Below, piece by piece: positions 39,504-49,289 of a stretch of DNA of 64,000 nt. The DNA comes from Bacteroidota bacterium (lineage in GTDB: Bacteria > Bacteroidota > Bacteroidia > 2-12-FULL-35-15): contig JAHEYB010000006.1 of the NCBI GenBank assembly GCA_023251805.1, forward strand, positions 19,448 through 83,447, written 5' to 3'. Every line of letters begins with the position of its first letter. Within the stretch, counting starts at the first letter, position 1. Under the pieces are notes generated by a model. It made no database searches. It saw only the letters and a list, made by a program, of their open reading frames with translations, and was not told the origin of the DNA. The position numbers and the translations under genes are program-made.

Positions 39504-39532
39504 TTCCCTATTGTTCAATCGAAGACGTTTCT

Positions 39533-39706
39533 ATTCCCTCTTTTCCCGTAGGGACTCCCTCGGAGGAAAAGAGGGCTAGGTCCGAAGGACTCCTTCGGAG
39601 GAGATTGATGAGAATCATCATCCAACGCAATAACACAATTCTATACTCCCAACTAATTCGATAGCACAATCCATTCCCCCTTTGGAAAAGGGGGCTAGGG
39701 GGATTT
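39533..39706. repeat. Two diverged copies of TCCC(T/C)CTTT...GGAAAAG(A/G)GGGCTAGG element
   Basis: 39533-39580 and 39673-39706 share the purine/pyrimidine hairpin and GGGCTAGG end. Confidence 0.75.
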
Positions 39707-39758
39707 CCACGTATGATTGTTACGGAGATTTATTTACATTTGCACAACCAAAACCATT

Positions 39759-40466
39759 ATGCACCTATTCTACACACCCGACATCAATTCCCACACATAC
39801 ACCCTTAACGAAGAGGAAAGTAAACATTGTGTCCGTGTGTTGCGCTTAAACGAAGGCGATAAAATTCAATTGATTGATGGCAATGGTGGTTTTTACGATG
39901 GGGAAATCATTGATAATAATCCCAAACGTTGCTCCGTAAAAATCATTGATACAAAAAAAGAAGTAGGAAAACGCAACTGGCATTTGCACATTGCCATTGC
40001 TCCAACCAAAAACATGGATCGCCTCGAATGGTTCGTAGAAAAAGCTACTGAAATGGGCATTGATGAAATATCATTGATTGATTGCAAAAACTCCGAACGA
40101 AGCATTGTAAAGACTGAACGCATTCAAAAAGTAGCTATTTCGGCCATAAAACAAAGTTTAAAAGCTTATCTTCCTAAAATCAATGATGTAGTTGACCTAA
40201 AAAAGTTCATCGCAACAACGAAGGATTTTAAAGGTGAGAAGTTTATTGCGCATTGTCAGTCGGCCGGATTGTCTCATATCAAATCTCAATATATTCCAAA
40301 ACAAAATGCATTGATCCTTATTGGGCCGGAAGGTGATTTTACTATTGAAGAAGTAAAATTGGCTTTGGATAATGGTTTTAAAGAAGTTGGTTTGGGTGAA
40401 AGTCGCTTACGCACCGAGACAGCTGCCTTGTACGCGTGTGCTGCGTTGAATGTGGCGAATGAATGA
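39759..40466 (+). CDS. rsmE: 16S rRNA (uracil(1498)-N(3))-methyltransferase
   Basis: MHLFYTPDINSHTYTLNEEESKHCVRVLRLNEGD, DRLEWFVEKATEMGIDEI, LIGPEGDFTIEEV, GLGESRLRTETAALYACAAL; start refined from 39717. Confidence 0.93.
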   Translation: MHLFYTPDINSHTYTLNEEESKHCVRVLRLNEGDKIQLIDGNGGFYDGEIIDNNPKRCSVKIIDTKKEVGKRNWHLHIAIAPTKNMDRLEWFVEKATEMGIDEISLIDCKNSERSIVKTERIQKVAISAIKQSLKAYLPKINDVVDLKKFIATTKDFKGEKFIAHCQSAGLSHIKSQYIPKQNALILIGPEGDFTIEEVKLALDNGFKEVGLGESRLRTETAALYACAALNVANE

Positions 40467-40489
40467 TTACGCTCAAAAGTCCTTTGTGT

Positions 40490-40581
40490 CGTCATGCTGA
40501 GCGGAGTCGAAGCATACATTATTGTTAACGATGCGCAACATTTTTTCAACTAACTACCCTTCGACTCCGCTCAGGGTGACG
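40490..40581. repeat. Inverted pair of CTGAGCGGAGTCGAAG elements between convergent genes
   Basis: CGTCATGCTGAGCGGAGTCGAAGC (40490-40513) opposed by CCCTTCGACTCCGCTCAGGGTGACG (40557-40581). Confidence 0.9.
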
Positions 40582-40613
40582 CACCCAGCTATATTTCCAA
40601 ATTTTCAAATTCC

Positions 40614-41381
40614 CTACCTTCTCCGAAACTCCGAACAAATAATAGAAGTCGCTATTGCCGCATTTAATGATTCTGCCTGTCCTTCATTAGTTTTATAATG
40701 TGAAAAAGAAGGAATGCTGATTTTATCAGTAATTAACTTTTGAACGTCTTCTGAAATCCCTCTCGACTCATTCCCAATAACAATAAGCCCTTCAGAAGAT
40801 AATTTTTCATTGTAAATATTTTTGCCTTCCAACAAAGCACCATAAATTCGTTGTTGGTTATTAGTTATTTGTTGTTGGACAAAAGAAGTTAAATCACAAT
40901 AATGTATTTTAATCCTTGCAATAGAACCCATTGTAGCCTGTACCACTTTTGAATTAAACGCATCCGCTGTTTCGGAGCTACACACAATATTTTCAATTCC
41001 AAACCAATCTGCAATACGAATAATTGTTCCTAAATTTCCCGGATCTTTAATATCGTCCAACACCAATGTGAGCTTTCCTTTCAAGTCATCCGAATTTAAT
41101 TTATACTTGGGAATTTCACATACAGCTAACACTTCATTTGCTTTTGTTAAAGAAGAAATTCGTTCCAGTTCATTTTCTTTGATCTCAAATCGCTCTATAG
41201 TAGCTGGAATAGCATTGTTTCTTAAAAATTCAGATGTTGCATACACTTGCTTTACAACAATGTCGGAATTCAATAATTCAGGCACAATTTTAGCTCCTTC
41301 CGCAATGAACAATTGATGTTCATCACGGTATTTTTTTTGTTTCAGGGAATTAATGAAACTGATTTGACTTTTTGAAAGCAT
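40614..41381 (-). CDS. TrmH-family RNA 2'-O-methyltransferase
   Basis: VLDDIKDPGNLGTIIRIADWFGIENIVCS, SKVVQATMGSIARI, IVIGNESRGIS, SLNAAIATSIICSEF. Confidence 0.9.
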   Translation of the reverse strand: MLSKSQISFINSLKQKKYRDEHQLFIAEGAKIVPELLNSDIVVKQVYATSEFLRNNAIPATIERFEIKENELERISSLTKANEVLAVCEIPKYKLNSDDLKGKLTLVLDDIKDPGNLGTIIRIADWFGIENIVCSSETADAFNSKVVQATMGSIARIKIHYCDLTSFVQQQITNNQQRIYGALLEGKNIYNEKLSSEGLIVIGNESRGISEDVQKLITDKISIPSFSHYKTNEGQAESLNAAIATSIICSEFRRR

Positions 41382-41400
41382 AGCTTTTTATTTAAAATAA

Positions 41401-41475
41401 TTAAAACACATAGTGCTATTGCTAAGCTATGCAAAGCTTTAGCTTCTTATTTTTCTATGATTCTATGTGTTAAAA
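41401..41475. repeat. AACACATAG...CTATGTGTT element (copy 2, opposite orientation)
   Basis: Reverse complement aligns with 29488-29554. Confidence 0.8.
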
Positions 41476-41547
41476 AAATACCACCACTATTGTAAGCACA
41501 AATGTAGTAATTTAGTAGCCTTAGTACTCTACAATTTTTAATCGAGC

Positions 41548-44052
41548 GTGACCGGAAGACGTATTTATAATAAATGGATCATCATTGGGTTAATCCCTTT
41601 GCTAATCATTGCCTGCCGCCCTGCTCGCAAGCTTCAGAAAGGTGAATTTCTGCTCCAAAAAAATCACATTATCGATAAAGATACAAAAGTTGATATAGGA
41701 GAAATTGAAGGTTATATCAAACAAAAACCAAATCGTAAAATTTTATTAATATTTCGTTTTCACCTTTGGTTGCACAATTTAGCGAACGAAGAAAAAGCTA
41801 AACGAAAAAGAATTTTATTCGATAAAAAAATTGAAAACCGCAACAACAGGAGAATAGGAAAAGGAAAAAAGCCGAAAACAAATGATAGACAATTATTTGG
41901 TGAATGGCTTTTGAATGTAAGTGAGCCACCCGTTATTTACGATTCTCTTCTTGCAAAAAAATCAGCCAAACAAATAAAATTATTTTTGAATAACAAAGGT
42001 TATTTCATCAGTTCGGTAAGCGACTCTGTTGTTTATCGCAGGAGAAAGCGTGCAAGTGTTTATTATACCATCACAGCACAAAAACCTTATCTTATTAATC
42101 ATGTTGAATACAAAATTCCGGACGAACTTTTAAGTTATTACATCACTTCGGATACCAACAATTGCCTTATTAAACCGGGTAAAAACTATGATGTGGATGT
42201 GATGCAACAAGAGCGCGAACGAATTGCTTCCGAACTTAGTAATAATGGATATTATTTATTTACCAAAGATTATATTTACTATGAAGTAGATACAACCTTA
42301 GCAGATAACAAAATTAATGTTACTCTAGGAGTGAAAAATTTCGCCTACAAATATTCCGATTACTCCGATTCTATTGTTGAACGTCCACATCAACGATTTT
42401 ACATCAAGAACATTTACATCCAGCCCGACTTTGTTTCAAAAAAAATGGACTATGTAAAAAAAGATACCATACGCATAGAATCGGGAACAGGAAAGGAAAT
42501 TCAAGACACAGTAAAAGGCAAAGAAGTGGATTATTATATTCTTCATACCGAAGAATTAAAATATAAAACAAAAGTTTTACTCAACTGTGTTTTTATTCGT
42601 AAAGGAGAATTGTACCAATTGCAAAACGTAGATGATACCTACAAACGTATATCAGAATTAAAATCATTCAAAACGATTAACATCTTTTTTAACAGGGCAG
42701 GTGGCGATTATCTCGACTGTTTTATTCAATTAAGCCCTATTGCCAAACAATCCTTTACAATTGAATCGGAAGGAACAAATACCGGAAACGGGAATTTGGG
42801 AATTTCAGGAAGTATTGTTTATCAAAACAGAAATTTGTTGAAGGGAGCCGAAGTGCTAGAACTACGCTTAAAAGGCGGCATTGAAGCGCAACACACAGAA
42901 AATAGTAATTCGGCAAATTTAAACCCTGCCTCACAATTTAACACGGTGGAAATTGGACCTGAAATGAATATTTATATTCCTCGCTTTTTGATTCCTTTTA
43001 AAGTGCATGCTTCCAAACGTTCAAATCCCAAAACGATTTTTACCAGCTCTTTCAACTTCCAGCAACGCCCTGATTATACACGCTACATTACCAACCTGTC
43101 ATTTTCTTATACATGGAAAGAAACGGCTAAAAAAAGACATACCATTAGTCCTTTTGTGATAAACTTTGTTAAAGTGGCTTTGCGAGGCAACTTTCTTGAT
43201 AACACCAACGATTTGTATTTAATAAATAGTTTCACCGACCACTTGGCAACAAGCACCAGATATACATTTACTTATAATGAACAAAATATAAAAAAGGAAG
43301 AAAATTTTTCATATTTCCGTGTCAACGGAGAATCATCCGGAAATATATTGCGTGGAATTTACAACATCGGAAATTCTATAAATCCAAATACATTTGTAAA
43401 AGATGACCAGGGAAGATACACTGTATTTGATGTTGCCTACTCGCAATACCTTCGCATTGATGGAGATTATAGATATTATTTTAATTCCAATGAAATAAAC
43501 AAAGTGGTTTTTAGAATTGCTGCCGGTATCGGAAAACCTTTAGCAAATTTTACAGCATTGCCCTTTGAACGCAGCTTTTTTAGCGGTGGAGCAAACGGAA
43601 TTCGTGCTTGGCAATCCAGAACATTAGGTCCGGGTTCCTACGATGATGGGGAGGAAATTTCATTTGGACAAATAGGAGACGGACAAATAGAGGCGAATAT
43701 CGAATATCGTTTTAAGATGTTTAAAATGCTGAAAGGAGCCATATTTGTGGATGCAGGTAATACATGGCTGCAGAAAAAAGACATTAGCCGACCCGGAGGA
43801 GATTTTCAGTTCGACAGATTTTCTAAGGAAATAGCTATTGGCTCGGGAGTGGGATTGCGTGCCGACTTCAGCTTTTTTATTATCCGATTTGATATTGGTT
43901 TAAAAGTGCGAGACCCAAAATTTTCTGAAGATAAAAGATGGGTGATCGAGAATTTGTTTGATGCTGAATGGAAAAGAGTTTACCGCACCAACAATAGCAA
44001 TCGTAAATATGATTTTTTTACCTTCAATTTAGGAATTGGATATCCGTTCTAG
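41548..44052 (+). CDS. TamL-like lipidated BamA/TamA-family outer-membrane protein
   Basis: GTG start; lipobox GLIPLLIIACRPARKLQKGEFLL; C-terminal Omp85 barrel (FFSGGANGIRAWQSRTLGPGSY, GAIFVDAGNTW, DFSFFIIRFDIGLKVRDP). Confidence 0.88.
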   Translation: MTGRRIYNKWIIIGLIPLLIIACRPARKLQKGEFLLQKNHIIDKDTKVDIGEIEGYIKQKPNRKILLIFRFHLWLHNLANEEKAKRKRILFDKKIENRNNRRIGKGKKPKTNDRQLFGEWLLNVSEPPVIYDSLLAKKSAKQIKLFLNNKGYFISSVSDSVVYRRRKRASVYYTITAQKPYLINHVEYKIPDELLSYYITSDTNNCLIKPGKNYDVDVMQQERERIASELSNNGYYLFTKDYIYYEVDTTLADNKINVTLGVKNFAYKYSDYSDSIVERPHQRFYIKNIYIQPDFVSKKMDYVKKDTIRIESGTGKEIQDTVKGKEVDYYILHTEELKYKTKVLLNCVFIRKGELYQLQNVDDTYKRISELKSFKTINIFFNRAGGDYLDCFIQLSPIAKQSFTIESEGTNTGNGNLGISGSIVYQNRNLLKGAEVLELRLKGGIEAQHTENSNSANLNPASQFNTVEIGPEMNIYIPRFLIPFKVHASKRSNPKTIFTSSFNFQQRPDYTRYITNLSFSYTWKETAKKRHTISPFVINFVKVALRGNFLDNTNDLYLINSFTDHLATSTRYTFTYNEQNIKKEENFSYFRVNGESSGNILRGIYNIGNSINPNTFVKDDQGRYTVFDVAYSQYLRIDGDYRYYFNSNEINKVVFRIAAGIGKPLANFTALPFERSFFSGGANGIRAWQSRTLGPGSYDDGEEISFGQIGDGQIEANIEYRFKMFKMLKGAIFVDAGNTWLQKKDISRPGGDFQFDRFSKEIAIGSGVGLRADFSFFIIRFDIGLKVRDPKFSEDKRWVIENLFDAEWKRVYRTNNSNRKYDFFTFNLGIGYPF

Positions 44053-44092
44053 TCTGGTTGTTGGTGGTTAGTAGATGGTTGTTGGATATGCC

Positions 44093-44117
44093 TGTCATTT
44101 CGAGCGGAGTCGAGAAA
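44093..44117. repeat. TGTCATTTCGAGCGGAGTCGAGAAA dispersed repeat
   Basis: Same 25-mer with one mismatch, reverse orientation, at 30358-30382. Confidence 0.85.
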
Positions 44118-44171
44118 AGGGTATCGTAAAATCAACTATACTCATCGCTATTGAACTATTGAACTTTTTAC

Positions 44172-44179
44172 TATATTTG
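44172..44179 (+). promoter_or_regulatory. -7 box TATATTTG upstream of fbaB
   Basis: TAnnTTTG match 79 nt before ATG. Confidence 0.45.
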
Positions 44180-44258
44180 CCTTCCTAAAAAATCAGTTAT
44201 TTGTTAAGGGGAATCTAAACTTTTTGACTTTTAACTTTTTAACTTTTAACTTAAAAAG

Positions 44259-45317
44259 ATGGCCACTAAAAAAATTGAAGAGTTATTGGGCGCTAATGCT
44301 GATAGCTTATTGAACCACACTTGCAAAACCATTTCAAAAGAAAACATACACCTTCCCGGAAGCGATTTTGTTGATCGCATCTTTCAGCAAACCAATCGGA
44401 ACCCTCAAGTATTGCGCAGTTTACAGCAATTATATGGTACAGGAAGATTGGCAAATAGCGGTTATATGAGCATTTTGCCTGTAGACCAAGGAATTGAACA
44501 CAGTGCCGGTGCATCTTTTGCTCCAAATCCTATTTATTTTGATTCAGAAAACATTGTAAAATTAGCGGTAGAAGGCGGTTGTAACGCAGTTGCTTCTACT
44601 TATGGTGTGTTGGCTTCCGTTTCTCGCAAATACGCCCATAAAATCCCATTTATTGTTAAAATCAATCACAACGAATTTTTAAGCTATCCCAACAAGTTTG
44701 ACCAAATCATGTTTGGAACAATCGAAGATGCTTGGAATATGGGCGCTGTAGCGGTTGGAGCAACTATTTATTTTGGTTCTCCCGAATCATCTCGTCAAAT
44801 TGTTGAAGTAGCAAAAGCCTTTGAACATGCACATAAATTGGGTATGGCAACGGTTTTATGGTGCTACACACGTAATAATGCATTTAAAAAAGACGGAGTC
44901 GATTATCATACCGCAACAGATTTATCATCTCAAGCAAACCATTTGGGAGTAACCATTCAGGCGGATATCATAAAACAAAAATTATCAGATAAAAATGGTG
45001 GATATACTGCTGTTAACTTTGGTAAAACACATCCAAAAGTATATTCTGAATTAACAACAGAACACCCAATAGATTTAAATCGCTATCAAGTTGCTAATTG
45101 TTATATGGGGCGAATGGGATTAATTAATTCCGGTGGAGAATCAAAAGGAGCATCTGATATGGCTGAGGCAGTTACAACAGCTGTTATCAATAAACGTGCA
45201 GGCGGACAAGGATTGATATCAGGAAGGAAAGCATTTCAAAAAACAGTGAAAGAAGGTGTTGAGTTGCTAAATACCATTCAGGATGTTTATTTAGATAAGA
45301 GTATCACAATTGCTTAA
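44259..45317 (+). CDS. fbaB: Class I fructose-bisphosphate aldolase
   Basis: [65 protein letters not shown]. Confidence 0.92.
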   Translation: MATKKIEELLGANADSLLNHTCKTISKENIHLPGSDFVDRIFQQTNRNPQVLRSLQQLYGTGRLANSGYMSILPVDQGIEHSAGASFAPNPIYFDSENIVKLAVEGGCNAVASTYGVLASVSRKYAHKIPFIVKINHNEFLSYPNKFDQIMFGTIEDAWNMGAVAVGATIYFGSPESSRQIVEVAKAFEHAHKLGMATVLWCYTRNNAFKKDGVDYHTATDLSSQANHLGVTIQADIIKQKLSDKNGGYTAVNFGKTHPKVYSELTTEHPIDLNRYQVANCYMGRMGLINSGGESKGASDMAEAVTTAVINKRAGGQGLISGRKAFQKTVKEGVELLNTIQDVYLDKSITIA

Positions 45318-45398
45318 AACAGTTGGAGAATTTTAGATTTTTTGAATTTTAGAATTAATTCTACAAATCAACAAATCAACAAATCAAAAATTAAAAAT

Positions 45399-46250
45399 AT
45401 GAGTTGGTTTAAACGAATAAAAGAAGGTATCACCACATCAACAAAGGAGAAAAAAGAAACTCCTGAAGGATTGTGGTATAAATGTCCTTCTTGCAAAAAG
45501 ATTACAAACACTACTGAACACGAGCTAAACTTATATGTTTGTCCGAATGAAGAGTGTCAATATCACGAAAAAATTGGTTCTGCTGAATACTTCAAGATTT
45601 TTTTCGATGACAATGAATTTATCGAGTTGAACGAAAACCTCACTGCTGGCGACCCATTGCAATTTGTGGATACAAAAAAATATGTCGATAGATTGGTGGA
45701 TACTGCTAAAAAGACCAATTTAAAAGATGCTTTGAGAACAGGACATGGGAAAGTGGATGGAGAAGATTTGGTGATTGCTTGTATGGACTTTAGTTTTATT
45801 GGTGGTTCGATGGGTTCTGTGGTAGGAGAAAAAATTGCTAGAGCCTGTGATTATTGCATCGAAAAACGCATTCCTTTAATGATTATTTCTAAGTCGGGCG
45901 GTGCTCGCATGATGGAAGCTGCATTTTCCTTAATGCAAATGGCTAAAACATCCGCTAAGCTTTCGCTGATGGCAGAAGCAAAAGTACCCTATATCTCTTT
46001 CTTAACCGATCCAACTACTGGAGGTGTTACAGCGTCTTACGCAATGTTGGGCGATTTGAACATTGCGGAGCCGGGTGCTTTAATCGGTTTTGCTGGTCCG
46101 CGTGTAGTAAAAGAAACCATTGGAAAAGACCTTCCTAAAGGCTTCCAAACCTCTGAATTTGTATTGGAACACGGGTTTTTGGATAAAATTGTGAATCGTA
46201 AGGAATTGAAGGGCAAATTGGGGCAATTGCTGAAGATGTTCAAGAATTAA
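45399..46250 (+). CDS. accD: Acetyl-CoA carboxylase carboxyltransferase subunit beta
   Basis: [33 protein letters not shown] zinc finger; [25 protein letters not shown]; start refined from 45342. Confidence 0.95.
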   Translation: MSWFKRIKEGITTSTKEKKETPEGLWYKCPSCKKITNTTEHELNLYVCPNEECQYHEKIGSAEYFKIFFDDNEFIELNENLTAGDPLQFVDTKKYVDRLVDTAKKTNLKDALRTGHGKVDGEDLVIACMDFSFIGGSMGSVVGEKIARACDYCIEKRIPLMIISKSGGARMMEAAFSLMQMAKTSAKLSLMAEAKVPYISFLTDPTTGGVTASYAMLGDLNIAEPGALIGFAGPRVVKETIGKDLPKGFQTSEFVLEHGFLDKIVNRKELKGKLGQLLKMFKN

Positions 46251-46389
46251 ATCGACAAAAAAGAGAAATAGACAATTATTATGGCTTGTACTGCTTTTTG
46301 TCTACTGTTCACTGATTAATTGTCTACTTTCCCTAAAGAGCATTAAAAAAACTTTTTCCCTTATTTATTGCTGTTTTAAAAAGAATTTC

Positions 46390-46397
46390 TATCTTTG
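46390..46397 (+). promoter_or_regulatory. -7 box TATCTTTG upstream of rpsO
   Basis: TAnnTTTG match 35 nt before ATG. Confidence 0.55.
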
Positions 46398-46432
46398 CAG
46401 TCCTTAAAAATAAAAACAAAAAGACGAATACA

Positions 46433-46702
46433 ATGTATTTAACATCAGAAATTAAAAAAGACATTTTCAAAAAGCACGGTAAATCGGAGAAAGATACCGG
46501 ATCATCAGAAGGGCAAATCGCTTTATTCTCTCACAGAATTGACCACTTGACGGAGCATTTGAAATCAAACAAAAAAGATTTTGGTACTCAAAAATCTCTT
46601 ATCGCTTTAGTTGCTAAAAGACGTAGTTTATTAGATTACGTGAAAGCAAACGACATCGAAAGATATCGTACTATCGTTAAGAAACTTGATTTAAGAAAAT
46701 AA
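46433..46702 (+). CDS. rpsO: 30S ribosomal protein S15
   Basis: DTGSSEGQIALFSHRIDHLTEHLKSNKKDFGTQKSLIALVAKRRSLLDYVKANDIERYRTIVKKLDLRK. Confidence 0.97.
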   Translation: MYLTSEIKKDIFKKHGKSEKDTGSSEGQIALFSHRIDHLTEHLKSNKKDFGTQKSLIALVAKRRSLLDYVKANDIERYRTIVKKLDLRK

Positions 46703-46728
46703 GTTTGAGTTCTTATAAATAACTTTAC

Positions 46729-46762
46729 AAAAGGCATCCAGCTCACGAGTAGGATGCTTTTT
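46729..46762 (+). terminator. rpsO terminator
   Basis: AAAAGGCATCC ... GGATGCTTTTT. Confidence 0.8.
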
Positions 46763-46773
46763 GCATATAAAAG

Positions 46774-46970
46774 GAATTGGAAAATTGCAAGACTGGAAAA
46801 TCTAAGCACTTATTTCATTTCAGTTTAAAACCTAAACAATTTTAAAATTTTATAATCAAAATAACACATTTAGAAAATTTTTCAATCTTTCAATTTTCAA
46901 TCTGCAATTAAACAAAGAGGTAAAGAAAACAATAAATTAAAATCCATCCTTCGTTAAAACTACGGAGGAT
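46774..46970 (+). promoter_or_regulatory. pnp leader: imperfect inverted repeat plus start-proximal hairpin
   Basis: AATTGGAAAATTGCAAGACTGGAAAATCT opposed by AGAAAATTTTTCAATCTTTCAATTTTCAATCTGCAATT; then ATCCTTCGT-TAAAACT-ACGGAGGAT (46946-46970). Confidence 0.6.
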
Positions 46971-46984
46971 AAAAACAAAAAAAC

Positions 46985-49129
46985 ATGTCACAAATTGGAA
47001 TTACACACACGTTCGCACTAGCTGATGGACGTGAAATCACACTCGAAACAGGAAAATTAGCAAAACAAGCAGATGGATCTGTAGTAGTAAAAATGGGCAA
47101 CACCATGTTGCTTGCAACAATCGTATCTAACAAAGATGCAAAAGAAGGAACAGACTTTTTACCGCTGTCTGTTGATTATCAAGAAAAATTTGCGGCTGCT
47201 GGCCGTTTCCCCGGAGGATTTTTTAAACGTGAAGCAAGAATATCTGATTACGAAGTATTGATTTGCCGTTTGGTGGATCGTGCATTACGCCCACTCTTCC
47301 CTTCCGATTATCATTCTGATACACAAGTTTTAATTTCATTAATTTCAGGAGATGTAAACACAATGCCGGATGCATTGGCTTGCTTGGCAGCTTCTGCAGC
47401 TATTTCAGTTTCTGACATTCCGTTTGACGGACCAGTTTCTGAAGTACGTGTTGGAAAAGTGGAGGGTAAATTAATCATCAATCCATCGGTTGAAGAAAAT
47501 GCAAAATCTACATTAGACATGATCATTGCAGCTTCTGCAAAAGACATCATGATGGTGGAAGGTGAAATGGATGAGATTTCAGAAGCAGAAATGTTAGAAG
47601 CAATTAAATTCGGTCACGAAGCAATAAAATTAGAAATCAATGCGATTAAAGAATTGGTTGCAAAGGTTGAAGCTGTGAAAGGTAAAATCGTGAAACGTGA
47701 ATACAATCACGAAACAAACGATGCTGAATTAGAAACGCGCATTCACAAAGCGCTTTATGATAAAGCATACGCTGTTGCTAAATCACAAAACCCAAATAAA
47801 AAAGAACGTGGTGCTGCCTTCAAAGCTGTAGTTACTGAATTTATTGATTCATTATCTGAAGAAGAAAAAGCAACAACTAATCTTTCATTAGTGAAAAAAT
47901 ATTATCACGATGTTGAATACGATGCGGTTCGCAGATTCGTATTGGATGAAAGAGCTCGTTTAGATGGTCGTAAAACAGACCAAATTCGCCCTATCTGGAG
48001 CGAAGTAGGTTATTTACCTTCTGCACATGGTTCTGCTGTTTTCACACGTGGTGAAACACAATCATTAACTACTGTTACATTGGGAACCAAATTGGATTTA
48101 CAATCTATTGATAGAGCTTTGTACCAAGGACAAAATAATTTTATGTTACATTATAACTTCCCTGCATTTTCTACAGGTGAAGTAAAACCAAACCGTGGAC
48201 CGGGAAGACGTGAGGTAGGCCACGGTAACTTAGCAGAACGTGCTTTGAGAAAAGTACTTTCTTCTGAAAATCCATATACCGTTCGTGTTGTTTCTGATAT
48301 CTTAGAATCAAATGGTTCATCTTCTATGGCAACAGTTTGTGCTGGAACACTTGCATTAATGGATGCCGGAGTAAAAATCACCAAACCAGTTTCTGGAATT
48401 GCTATGGGATTAATTACTGATGACAAAGGAAAATATGCAATCCTTTCTGATATCTTGGGTGATGAAGATCACTTGGGTGATATGGACTTTAAAGTTACCG
48501 GAACAAAAGACGGAATCACAGCTTGTCAAATGGATTTGAAAGTGGATGGTTTACCTTACGAAGTAATGGCTGAAGCATTAGAACAAGCAAAAAAAGGACG
48601 TTTACATATCCTTGGAGAAATGGCGAAAACAATCACTGCTCCGCGTGAAGATTACAAAGAACACGCTCCGCGTATTGTGAAAATGACTGTTCCAAAAGAA
48701 TTTATTGGAGCAATCATTGGACCTGGAGGAAAAATTATTCAAGAAATGCAGCGCGAAACCGGTGCGACTATTGTAATCGAAGAAAAAGATGGAATGGGTC
48801 ATATCGATATTGTTGCTGTTGATAAAGCAAAAATTGACGCTGTATTAACTAAAATAAAAGGTATTGTTGCTCAACCAGAAGTGGGTGAAGTATATGAAGG
48901 AAAAGTGAAATCCATTATGGCATTTGGCGCTTTCGTTGAATTTATGCCTGGAAAAGATGGTTTATTACACATCTCCGAAGTAAACCACACTCGCTTAGAA
49001 AGCATGGATGGTGTATTAAAAGAAGGCGAAAAAATACAAGTGAAATTAATTGGAACAGATCCTAAAACAGGAAAATTCAAATTGTCTCGCAAAGCATTAT
49101 TGCCAAAACCTGAAGCGGCTGCTAATTAG
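46985..49129 (+). CDS. pnp: Polyribonucleotide nucleotidyltransferase
   Basis: [35 protein letters not shown] motif [28 protein letters not shown]1 domain [34 protein letters not shown]. Confidence 0.97.
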   Translation: MSQIGITHTFALADGREITLETGKLAKQADGSVVVKMGNTMLLATIVSNKDAKEGTDFLPLSVDYQEKFAAAGRFPGGFFKREARISDYEVLICRLVDRALRPLFPSDYHSDTQVLISLISGDVNTMPDALACLAASAAISVSDIPFDGPVSEVRVGKVEGKLIINPSVEENAKSTLDMIIAASAKDIMMVEGEMDEISEAEMLEAIKFGHEAIKLEINAIKELVAKVEAVKGKIVKREYNHETNDAELETRIHKALYDKAYAVAKSQNPNKKERGAAFKAVVTEFIDSLSEEEKATTNLSLVKKYYHDVEYDAVRRFVLDERARLDGRKTDQIRPIWSEVGYLPSAHGSAVFTRGETQSLTTVTLGTKLDLQSIDRALYQGQNNFMLHYNFPAFSTGEVKPNRGPGRREVGHGNLAERALRKVLSSENPYTVRVVSDILESNGSSSMATVCAGTLALMDAGVKITKPVSGIAMGLITDDKGKYAILSDILGDEDHLGDMDFKVTGTKDGITACQMDLKVDGLPYEVMAEALEQAKKGRLHILGEMAKTITAPREDYKEHAPRIVKMTVPKEFIGAIIGPGGKIIQEMQRETGATIVIEEKDGMGHIDIVAVDKAKIDAVLTKIKGIVAQPEVGEVYEGKVKSIMAFGAFVEFMPGKDGLLHISEVNHTRLESMDGVLKEGEKIQVKLIGTDPKTGKFKLSRKALLPKPEAAAN

Positions 49130-49155
49130 TATTTAGAATTTCTAATTATGAAAGG

Positions 49156-49183
49156 ACTCCTATTGAAAAATGGGAGTTTTTTT
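49156..49183 (+). terminator. pnp terminator
   Basis: ACTCCTATT-GAAA-AATGGGAGT-TTTTTT. Confidence 0.88.
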
Positions 49184-49276
49184 ATGACTAATAGCATAAG
49201 TAGAATAACACTCTCCTCCTACTTTAAAACTTTTTAACTTTTTAACCTTTGAACTTTCAAACTTTGAACTTTGAAC

Positions 49277-49284
49277 TATATTTG
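49277..49284 (+). promoter_or_regulatory. -7 box TATATTTG
   Basis: TAnnTTTG match ending 5 nt before ATG 49290. Confidence 0.5.
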
Positions 49285-49289
49285 CTTCA

